Source: Cellulomonadaceae bacterium (GTDB lineage Bacteria > Actinomycetota > Actinomycetes > Actinomycetales > Cellulomonadaceae). From it: a DNA stretch of 5,649 nt. Under the pieces are notes generated by a model. It worked only from the letters and a program-made list of their open reading frames with translations, had not been told where the DNA came from and ran no database searches. Shown piece after piece: positions 1 to 4,461 of the stretch. The position numbers were made by a program, and so were the translations under genes. The stretch covers positions 1-5,649 of the forward strand of contig JAITCK010000186.1 of the NCBI GenBank assembly GCA_031283115.1, in the 5' to 3' direction. Within the stretch, counting starts at the first letter, position 1. Each line of letters opens with the position of its first letter.

Positions 1-1
1 C

Positions 2-1222
2 AAGGATGTGGAGACCAAGGAGCAGATCGCCTCGACCGCCTCCATCTCCGCCGGGGACACCGCGATCGGCGAGATGATCGCCGAGGCGATGGACAAGGTG
101 GGCAAGGAAGGCGTCATCACCGTCGAAGAATCCAACACCTTCGGCCTGGAACTCGAACTCACCGAGGGTATGCGCTTCGACAAGGGCTTCCTGGCCCGCT
201 ACTTCGAAACCGACCCGGAGCGTCAAGAAGCCGTCCTCGAAGACGCCTACGTGCTGCTGGTCGAGTCCAAGATCTCCAACGTCAAAGACATGCTCCCCAT
301 CCTCGACCAGGTGATGAAGCAGGGCCGCAGCCTCCTCATCATTGCCGAGGACGTCGAGGGCGAAGCCCTGGCCACCCTGGTGCTCAACAAGATTCGCGGC
401 ACCTTCAAGTCTGTGGCTGTCAAGGCTCCCGGCTTCGGCGACCGCCGCAAGGCCATGCTCCAAGACATCGCCATTCTCACCGGCGGCCAGGTCATCACCG
501 AAACTGTTGGCCTCAAACTGGAGAACGCCACCCTGGACCTGCTCGGTCAGGCCCGCAAGGTTGTTGTCACCAAGGACGAGACCACCATCGTTGAAGGTTC
601 CGGCGACGCCGACCTCATCGCCGGCCGCGTAGCCCAGATTCGCACCGAAATCGAGCGTTCGGACTCCGAGTACGACCGCGAGAAGCTGCAGGAGCGTCTG
701 GCCAAACTTGCTGGCGGCGTGGCCGTCATCAAGGCTGGCGCTGCTACCGAGGTGGAACTCAAGGAGCGCAAGCACCGCATTGAGGACGCCGTCCGTAACG
801 CTAAGGCCGCCGTCGAAGAAGGTATCGTCGCCGGTGGTGGCGTTGCCCTCATCCAGGCTGGCGCTAAGGCTTTCGGCACTCTGGCCCTTGAAGGTGACGA
901 GGCTGTCGGCTCGCAAATTGTCGAAGCCGCCCTGTCCGCCCCCCTCAAGCAGATTGCCGTCAACGCTGGCCTTGAAGGCGGCGTCGTCGCAGAGAAGGTC
1001 AAGGGTCTACCCCTCAACAACGGCCTCAACGCTGCAACCGGCGTCTACGAGGATCTGCTTGCTGCTGGCGTCAACGACCCGGTCAAGGTGACCCGTTCTG
1101 CCCTGCAGAATGCAGCCTCCATTGCCGCGCTCTTCCTCACCACTGAGGCAGTTGTCGCTGACAAGCCCGCACCGGCCGCCCCCGCAGCCGGTGGCCCCGA
1201 CATGGGCGGCATGGATTTCTAA
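2..1222 (+). CDS. groEL: Chaperonin GroEL (60 kDa, GroEL2/Hsp65 type), 5'-truncated by the window edge
   Basis: ATP-driven cytoplasmic chaperonin that encloses unfolded proteins in a double-ring cavity with GroES. The frame is open from base 2 ([11 protein letters not shown]), giving 406 residues; about 135 N-terminal residues of the usual ~540 lie outside the window. GTG at 8 is internal, not the start. Visible landmarks are the intermediate/apical region ([21 protein letters not shown]), the apical motif [12 protein letters not shown], and the returning equatorial domain. The Asp matching the E. coli ATP-hydrolysis residue D398 is in RIEDAV (codon 785-787), followed by the nucleotide-binding VAGGG and the [15 protein letters not shown] helix. 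The tail [10 protein letters not shown] matches the GGM type of the actinobacterial housekeeping copy rather than the His-rich tail of GroEL1. No groES can be seen, since the upstream side is cut off. The stop codon lies inside a hairpin (1211-1246), and a terminator follows at 1378-1412. Identification is near certain; the GroEL2 assignment is inferred from the tail. Confidence 0.98.
   Translation, partial: KDVETKEQIASTASISAGDTAIGEMIAEAMDKVGKEGVITVEESNTFGLELELTEGMRFDKGFLARYFETDPERQEAVLEDAYVLLVESKISNVKDMLPILDQVMKQGRSLLIIAEDVEGEALATLVLNKIRGTFKSVAVKAPGFGDRRKAMLQDIAILTGGQVITETVGLKLENATLDLLGQARKVVVTKDETTIVEGSGDADLIAGRVAQIRTEIERSDSEYDREKLQERLAKLAGGVAVIKAGAATEVELKERKHRIEDAVRNAKAAVEEGIVAGGGVALIQAGAKAFGTLALEGDEAVGSQIVEAALSAPLKQIAVNAGLEGGVVAEKVKGLPLNNGLNAATGVYEDLLAAGVNDPVKVTRSALQNAASIAALFLTTEAVVADKPAPAAPAAGGPDMGGMDF
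1205..1222 (+). repeat. Direct repeat copy 1 (groEL 3' end)
   Basis: The last 18 bases of groEL, GGCGGCATGGATTTCTAA, recur at 1322-1339 as GGCGGCGTGGATTTCTGA, with 16 of 18 identical. Both differences are A/G transitions, and both copies read Gly-Gly-(Met/Val)-Asp-Phe-stop. Confidence 0.6.
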
Positions 1223-1246
1223 GCTCGCAGAGCGTAAGAAATCCAT
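1211..1246 (+). repeat. Hairpin spanning the groEL stop codon
   Basis: ATGGATTTCT (1211-1220) is perfectly complementary to AGAAATCCAT (1237-1246), a 10-bp stem with a 16-nt loop. The left arm encodes the last residues (MDF) and the first base of the TAA stop. No T-tract follows, so it is not a classic terminator. It may protect the 3' end of the groEL message or be a by-product of the nearby repeat. Confidence 0.6.
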
Positions 1247-1247
1247 A

Positions 1248-1260
1248 GGTGCGTAGCACC
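1248..1260 (+). repeat. Short perfect hairpin GGTGC-GTA-GCACC
   Basis: A 5-bp GC-rich stem with a 3-nt loop directly follows the stop-codon hairpin. With that hairpin and the 1282-1310 stem it makes a structured groEL 3' UTR. Its function is unknown. Confidence 0.4.
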
Positions 1261-1281
1261 GTCCACCCTTTCGGGCCCCGG

Positions 1282-1310
1282 CAAAGTTGTGAGCGTAGCG
1301 AAGAACTTTG
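1282..1310 (+). repeat. Inverted repeat CAAAGTT / AACTTTG downstream of groEL
   Basis: CAAAGTT (1282-1288) pairs with AACTTTG (1304-1310) across a 15-nt loop containing GAGCGTAGCGAAG. A similar string, GAGCGTAAGAA, lies at 1230-1240. This is modest support for a folded 3' UTR or a decayed repeat unit. It is not a recognised element. Confidence 0.35.
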
Positions 1311-1321
1311 TTGGGTGAATC

Positions 1322-1339
1322 GGCGGCGTGGATTTCTGA
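1322..1339 (+). repeat. Direct repeat copy 2 (echo of the groEL 3' end)
   Basis: This is the non-coding near copy of the groEL terminus, 117 bp downstream of the original. Its TGGATTTCT core (1329-1337) is also complementary to the inverted arm at 1237-1245, so that arm could pair with either copy. Similarity fades quickly on both sides. Confidence 0.55.
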
Positions 1340-1377
1340 TCTGATTCAGTAGCCACTGCGCACTAGTCGCAAGGTTC

Positions 1378-1412
1378 AAGAGGCCGTCTCCCTTCACGGG
1401 AGGCGGCCTCTT
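1378..1412 (+). terminator. Intrinsic terminator downstream of groEL
   Basis: AAGAGGCCGTCTCCC (1378-1392) pairs over all 15 positions with GGGAGGCGGCCTCTT (1398-1412), with one T-G wobble and a TTCAC loop. The bases after the stem (CGCTTGCT) are only weakly T-rich, as is common in high-GC actinobacteria. It sits 156 bp after the groEL stop and separates groEL from the NYN gene. The stem is nearly symmetric, so it could also stop transcripts arriving from the right. Confidence 0.8.
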
Positions 1413-1465
1413 CGCTTGCTCCCATCGGGCATCTGCCCCCTGGCTTTGCTTCGCGCTGCTCAACA

Positions 1466-1539
1466 AAATCGTGCACAGGCATGGTTCAGCCGGTGCTTTC
1501 GCACAGAAACCGGGGCAAACCCGTGCCTGTGCACGATTT
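1466..1539 (+). repeat. Long imperfect palindrome upstream of the NYN gene
   Basis: AAATCGTGCACAGGCA (1466-1481) is exactly complementary to TGCCTGTGCACGATTT (1524-1539). One wobble and two further pairs extend the stem to 19 bp (1466-1484 / 1521-1539). The 36-nt interior can fold again: CCGGT (1490-1494) with ACCGG (1509-1513), or GTGC (1493-1496) with GCAC (1501-1504) around TTTC. The right arm ends 25 nt before the NYN ATG and covers where a -35 box would sit. It could be a regulator-binding site, a second terminator or a dispersed genomic repeat; the sequence alone does not decide. Confidence 0.75.
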
Positions 1540-1552
1540 CGCCGGTTGGGGC

Positions 1553-1558
1553 TAGGGT
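1553..1558 (+). promoter_or_regulatory. -10 box TAGGGT, probably leaderless promoter of the NYN gene
   Basis: TAGGGT fits the actinobacterial TANNNT -10 pattern and ends only 6 nt before the ATG at 1565. A start site about 7 nt downstream would put the first transcribed base at or next to the A of ATG. There is no good Shine-Dalgarno sequence in the GGAGCC between them. The expected -35 position (about 1530-1535, TGCACG) lies inside the palindrome's right arm and is not a good TTGACA match. Confidence 0.55.
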
Positions 1559-1564
1559 GGAGCC

Positions 1565-2293
1565 ATGACCGAAGAGCAGCAAACGCCTTTGAGCCTCTAT
1601 AACGATATTCAGAAGTTGTCAGAACAGTCAGCACACACAGCGCAGACCGTAACGCCTGCAGAAGGAACTGTGACTGTGCAAGCGTCGCAAACCAGCACGC
1701 CAGAAGATGCAACGCCCCCCATCACCGGAAACCGCCCCACCTACCTGCTGGTCGACGGCGAAAACATTGACGCCACCCTCGGCATGAGCGTGCTGGGCCG
1801 CCGCCCCAACTCTGAGGAGCGCCCCCGCTGGGATCGCATCCGCACCTTCGCGCAAAACGTGTGGGGCCAACCCGTCATCCCCCTCTTCTTCCTCAACGCC
1901 ACCTCCGGCCACCTGCCCATGGGCTTTGTCTCCGCCCTGCTGGCCATGGGATACAAGCCCATTCCCCTGTCAGGCAGCGGACGTAGCGACGAAAAAGTCG
2001 TCGATATTGGTATCCAGCGCACCCTCAACGCCATCGTTCAACGTGAAGGCGACGTCATTCTCGCCTCCCACGACGGCGACTTTATCCCGCAGATGGAAGG
2101 CCTGCTCACCGCGGAAGACCGGCGGGTAGGCGTACTCGTTTTCCGTGAATTCCTCAACGCCCGCGTCGCCGAGATAGGCGACGGACGCATCGAAGTGTTT
2201 GACCTGGAACAGGATGCTGGTGCCTTCACCACCATGCTGCCTCGCGTCCGCATCATCCCGCTCGACGAGTTCGACCCCGCCCGCTACTTGTAG
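1565..2293 (+). CDS. NYN-domain (PIN-like, LabA/DUF88-type) putative ribonuclease
   Basis: A 242-residue cytoplasmic protein. Residues 1-57 are rich in Gln, Thr, Ser and Pro and look disordered. From Y60 it reads as a NYN domain: a first strand with LLVDGENID (D64, N67), a helical part with an RWDRIRTFAQNVWG stretch, a strand with FFLNAT, then EKVVDIGIQRTL (D147) and VILASHDGDFIPQ (D170, D172). These acidic positions match the expected metal-binding set of the PIN/NYN fold, so the enzyme is probably active. The family cleaves or processes RNA, but the substrate here is unknown. The C-terminus (about 225-242) ends DEFDPARYL. The ATG at 1565 is preferred because a TANNNT -10 box lies 6 nt upstream, implying a leaderless message. 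It is a separate transcription unit from groEL (terminator between) and probably from the HD gene 137 bp downstream. No symbol is assigned. Confidence 0.88.
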   Translation: MTEEQQTPLSLYNDIQKLSEQSAHTAQTVTPAEGTVTVQASQTSTPEDATPPITGNRPTYLLVDGENIDATLGMSVLGRRPNSEERPRWDRIRTFAQNVWGQPVIPLFFLNATSGHLPMGFVSALLAMGYKPIPLSGSGRSDEKVVDIGIQRTLNAIVQREGDVILASHDGDFIPQMEGLLTAEDRRVGVLVFREFLNARVAEIGDGRIEVFDLEQDAGAFTTMLPRVRIIPLDEFDPARYL

Positions 2294-2416
2294 TTGCGGT
2301 TGCGGTGAGGTTTTTGCCATGCGCCGCACCTGATGTGACCTGTCTCCTGTGTTCTGGTTGGGGCACAGGCCGCTAAGACGCGAAACACCGATACAGCTTG
2401 GGCGGGTTGGGAGGGC

Positions 2417-2422
2417 TAGAGT
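2417..2422 (+). promoter_or_regulatory. -10 box TAGAGT, probably leaderless promoter of the HD-family gene
   Basis: TAGAGT lies 8 nt before the ATG at 2431, again the TANNNT pattern placed for a transcript beginning at the start codon. It decides the start: an upstream TTG (2398) in the same frame would put the -10 box inside the coding sequence, and no ribosome binding site precedes either codon. No clear -35 box is seen. Confidence 0.5.
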
Positions 2423-2430
2423 GCGGTGTT

Positions 2431-3204
2431 ATGGGTTTCGTCTCCTATGACGCGCCGCAATGGCTGACGCGCTCCTTCGTCCGGGCTGCGCGCGGTGCAG
2501 GTGCCACGTCCACCGATGACACAATCGAAGAGGTTGCAGGCCATCTCATCGACCGCTGGAACGGGCCGGAACGCCACTTCCACAACCTCAAACATCTGGT
2601 CATGGTGCTGCATCGGGTAGACGAGTTGGCGCAAGAGACCCACGAACCAGACCTGGTGCGCTTGGCCGCTTGGTATCACGGCGCCGTGTTCAGCCCAGAA
2701 AGGCGGGTGGCACGGGTATTGGGTGCCCGCCCATCGTCTACTGCCGAAGGGAAAGTCTCAGAAGGCGGCGAACAGTCATCGAAGAGCGCCAGCCTGGCTC
2801 GTGCCGAACTGATGAGCATAGGTGTACCAGAAACCAAGGCCGTGCGCGTCGCGTCGCTCGTTGAAGGGATGCTTCGCCACGCCCCTGACCCTAAAGACGT
2901 GGACTCACAGGTGCTCAACGATGCTGACCTGGGGATGCTCTCTTTGGAACCGCAACTGTACAAAACCTATGCGCTGGGGGTGCGCGCCGAATACAAACAC
3001 ATTTCTCCCGCCGACTACCTGCAAACCCGTATCACCATCCTTGAAAAACTGCTGGCCCGCCCCCACTTGTATTGGAGCCCGGTCAGCGCCAGTTGGGAAG
3101 CTGCAGCCCGGCAAAACATCGAAGCAGAGTTGGCAAAGTTGAAGGCAGAACAGGCGACGATGACGCGCGGTAAAGGACTAAGTGCTCGCATAGGAGCCGT
3201 GTAA
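2431..3204 (+). CDS. HD-superfamily protein of the COG4339 type, with HG instead of HD
   Basis: A 257-residue cytoplasmic protein resembling the predicted metal-dependent phosphohydrolases of COG4339. Family features, in order: RHFHNLKHL (H51, H55; usually YHTLxH), LAAWYHGAVF (H83; usually WFHDAVY), EQSSKSASLA (114-123; usually NEERSA), H150, LNDADLGML (D164, D166; usually LDADLAIL), VRAEYKHIS and the C-terminal block RITILEKLLARPHLYWS. The Asp of the HD doublet is Gly84, so metal binding may be altered or lost. Residues 91-117 form a loop rich in Ser, Gly and Glu that seems longer than usual. I start it at ATG 2431 because of the -10 box just upstream; TTG 2398 would add 11 Gly-rich residues. 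Its substrate is unknown, and it shares no obvious operon with its neighbours. Family assignment rests on motif memory, not a search. Confidence 0.8.
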   Translation: MGFVSYDAPQWLTRSFVRAARGAGATSTDDTIEEVAGHLIDRWNGPERHFHNLKHLVMVLHRVDELAQETHEPDLVRLAAWYHGAVFSPERRVARVLGARPSSTAEGKVSEGGEQSSKSASLARAELMSIGVPETKAVRVASLVEGMLRHAPDPKDVDSQVLNDADLGMLSLEPQLYKTYALGVRAEYKHISPADYLQTRITILEKLLARPHLYWSPVSASWEAAARQNIEAELAKLKAEQATMTRGKGLSARIGAV

Positions 3205-3302
3205 AGCGTAGAAGGTTTCGGTGGGCGGCCTGCGGGGAGGATCACGGGAATCTTCATAGTGGCGGGATGGGGGGATTTTGGCGGGATTCCAGGGCTGTTG
3301 AT

Positions 3303-3331
3303 CTATCCACAGGGGTTTTGCCTGTGGATAA
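3303..3331 (+). promoter_or_regulatory. Convergent pair of DnaA-box-like sites in a 10-bp inverted repeat
   Basis: TATCCACAGG (3304-3313) and CCTGTGGATA (3321-3330) are perfect inverted repeats around GGTTTTG. The right site, read on the minus strand, is TTATCCACA (3331-3323), the classic DnaA box; the left, CTATCCACA (3303-3311), has one mismatch. No T-tract follows, so a terminator is unlikely. With only two boxes and no dnaA or dnaN nearby, this is not oriC. It could be a DnaA-titration or regulatory site, or a common intergenic palindrome. Confidence 0.5.
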
Positions 3332-3358
3332 CGGGGGTGTTGGTGCCCGACGATTCCC

Positions 3359-3364
3359 TACTGT
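3359..3364 (+). promoter_or_regulatory. Candidate -10 box TACTGT for the WXG100 gene
   Basis: TACTGT fits TANNNT and would give a 5' UTR of about 43 nt. A convincing -35 box at proper spacing is absent: TTGGTG (3340-3345) is only 13 nt away. Low-to-moderate support. Confidence 0.35.
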
Positions 3365-3400
3365 GGTGTGACCGCGTTCGGAAAGGCCGGACGCACTGCT

Positions 3401-3406
3401 GAAAGG
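3401..3406 (+). promoter_or_regulatory. Shine-Dalgarno GAAAGG for the WXG100 gene
   Basis: GAAAGG (part of GAAAGGGA) lies 7 nt before the ATG at 3414. It fixes the start of this short gene, and contrasts with the leaderless arrangement of the two genes upstream. Confidence 0.65.
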
Positions 3407-3413
3407 GAACACC

Positions 3414-3701
3414 ATGCGATACGAGGTCGATAGTGAACGAGTCGCCGGAGCCAGCGCCAAAGTGCGCGGGTCAGTATCAAGCATCCGCAATGAGGTAGGG
3501 GCCATGATGCGGCACCTCACCGACCTGCAATCCAGTTGGAAAGGTCAAGCATCCACACAGTTCAACGGGGTGATGCAGCAGTGGAAGTCAACGCAGTCTC
3601 AGGTGGAGCAGGCTCTGGAATCCATCCAAGGCGCCCTGTCTACGGCCTCACAAACCTATGCAGACGCAGAAGCCCACGCTGCCAACCTGTTCAAGCGGTA
3701 A
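3414..3701 (+). CDS. WXG100 family protein (EsxA/EsxB-like type VII secretion substrate)
   Basis: A 95-residue protein with the standard size and layout of the WXG100 family, small helical-hairpin proteins exported as dimers by type VII (ESX) systems. Helix 1 spans about residues 5-39, the turn has the signature W42-K43-G44 (SSWKGQAS), and helix 2 spans about 46-90 with heptad-like spacing. Near the C-terminus, Y82-A-D-A-E86 fits the YxxxD/E export signal. There is no signal peptide, as expected. A well-placed Shine-Dalgarno sequence (3401-3406) supports the start. No partner Esx gene, EccC ATPase or effector with a WXG/LXG domain is in the window, so it is an orphan here and may form a homodimer. 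It is convergent with the TPM gene. Family is confident; target and role are unknown. Confidence 0.92.
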   Translation: MRYEVDSERVAGASAKVRGSVSSIRNEVGAMMRHLTDLQSSWKGQASTQFNGVMQQWKSTQSQVEQALESIQGALSTASQTYADAEAHAANLFKR

Positions 3702-3709
3702 GGGGCGGG

Positions 3710-3733
3710 CCGTGTCCCTCACGGGCGGGGTTT
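3710..3733 (+). terminator. Weak candidate terminator between convergent WXG100 and TPM genes
   Basis: CCGTG (3710-3714) pairs with CACGG (3720-3724) around TCCCT, followed by GCGGGGTTT. The stem is short, and the T-run is only three bases and displaced. It lies in the right place, 9 nt after the WXG100 stop and before the TPM stop on the other strand, but would be a weak signal. Confidence 0.3.
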
Positions 3734-3742
3734 CACCTGTTT

Positions 3743-4450
3743 TCACCGGGCGTGCCGCAGGCGTTGCTCAACCACCGGCAGGCACGGGGGATGAGGCGCG
3801 GGTTTTTCTGGCGCTGGTGATGAGGTAGATAACGACGGCCAGGATGACAAGGATGGGTAGGGCGATGAGCAGGCCAATTCCGGTGAGGCCGAAACCCTGA
3901 CCCCACCTGGTGTAGCGCTCACGCCCGTCATCACGGCAGTAAACGTGTCGGCTGCGGCAACACCCGCCTGAGCCCAGGTGTCGCTGCTGGTGGGGGTGGT
4001 TGGTGCTGAGTTGACTTTCTCAGCGAGGGCGTCAATCACCTGCCCCATGTCTTGCCTGCTGATGGGCACTGACACGTCGGTGGAATAGCCCCAGGTGTGG
4101 TCATCAGTGGCGATGACGATGACCACATCGCTGCTGGACAAGTTGGCGTTGATGGCGGTCTGGTCGGCCCACTCGTCGGCGGTCAAAGGCGCGAAAGTGT
4201 CCACGTAGACGATAAATAACTGGAACTGCGTCTCCTGCTGGACACGCTCCAGGGCGTCAGTCACCTGTCCAGCCTGGGCTGCCGTGAACAGGCCAGAATC
4301 ATCCGTGAGCAGGCTCTCCAAGGCAGGCAAAGGTTCAGCAGCCTGGGCGGCAGGGGCCGGGGTCAGCGCGGTAGCCGCCACAAGTCCCAGCACAGAAAGA
4401 AGAAGAACCGACCCAACCCGCAACAGTGAACGGAGTGCAAAGCGAACCAC
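3743..4450 (-). CDS. Secreted TPM-domain protein, frameshifted before its C-terminal membrane anchor
   Basis: As written, 235 residues. Residues 1-37 are a signal peptide: basic start with R3, R7 and R11, hydrophobic core about 12-29, and AQA before a likely cut at 37/38. Residues about 40-172 match the TPM domain (PF04536), found in extracytoplasmic proteins linked to envelope maintenance and, in some members, phosphatase activity; landmarks are LLTDDSGLFTAAQ, FQLFIVYVDTF, DEWADQTA, and DVVIVIATDDHTWG. After T-F-T-A (about 172) the frame turns into low-complexity Ser/Pro sequence with poor codon usage, while another frame encodes a membrane helix (3935 to 3768). One lost base near 3935 explains this, so the true product was probably about 227 residues. 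The start is GTG 4450, with AGGA (4461-4458) 7 nt upstream overlapping the helicase stop, which implies translational coupling. The gene is therefore broken or carries a sequencing error. Confidence 0.78.
   Translation of the reverse strand: MVRFALRSLLRVGSVLLLSVLGLVAATALTPAPAAQAAEPLPALESLLTDDSGLFTAAQAGQVTDALERVQQETQFQLFIVYVDTFAPLTADEWADQTAINANLSSSDVVIVIATDDHTWGYSTDVSVPISRQDMGQVIDALAEKVNSAPTTPTSSDTWAQAGVAAADTFTAVMTGVSATPGGVRVSASPELACSSPYPSLSSWPSLSTSSPAPEKPAPHPPCLPVVEQRLRHAR
3768..3937 (-). pseudogene. Displaced C-terminal part of the TPM gene (membrane anchor) in another frame
   Basis: Read from 3935 down to the TGA at 3770-3768, this frame gives 55 residues beginning RDDGRERYTRWGQGFG. A hydrophobic stretch of about 24 residues follows (GIGLLIALPILVILAVV and on), then SARKTR, a basic stop-transfer end. 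Third codon positions are mostly C or G here, whereas the annotated frame over the same bases has many A/T-ending codons. A C-terminal membrane anchor after a TPM domain is the usual architecture. Restoring one base, for example CC to CCC at 3936-3935, would join ...TFTA to RDDG.... There is no start codon or ribosome site of its own. Confidence 0.75.
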
Positions 4451-4457
4451 TCGTCCA

Positions 4458-4461
4458 TCCT
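4458..4461 (-). promoter_or_regulatory. Shine-Dalgarno AGGA overlapping the helicase stop
   Basis: AGGA (4461 to 4458 on the minus strand) shares bases with the helicase TAG and lies 7 nt before the GTG at 4450. It supports that GTG as the TPM start, with translational coupling to the helicase. An ATG at 4458 is in another frame and gives no signal peptide or TPM domain. Confidence 0.55.

Noticed and set aside
547..1029. A 160-codon antisense frame within groEL
   Set aside because: Shadow of the groEL codon pattern; Ser/Ala/Arg-rich, with no recognisable fold and no ribosome site.
1137..1712. A 191-codon minus-strand open frame across the groEL end and the intergenic region
   Set aside because: It is rich in Arg, Ser, Cys and Leu with no domain, overlaps groEL and NYN coding antisense, and runs through the terminator and palindrome. 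It is a by-product of high GC.
1970..2329. A 119-codon minus-strand frame opposite the NYN gene
   Set aside because: Shadow of NYN coding; the NYN frame carries all the conserved motifs.
2346..2369. CCTGTG / CACAGG inverted repeat after the NYN gene
   Set aside because: Only a 6-bp stem with a 12-nt loop and no T-tract; not enough for a terminator.
2398..2430. Upstream TTG start extending the HD-family protein by 11 residues
   Set aside because: It contains the TAGAGT -10 box, lacks a Shine-Dalgarno sequence and adds only Gly-rich residues. ATG 2431 fits better.
3303..3331. oriC
   Set aside because: Only two boxes, no AT-rich unwinding region and no dnaA/dnaN nearby.
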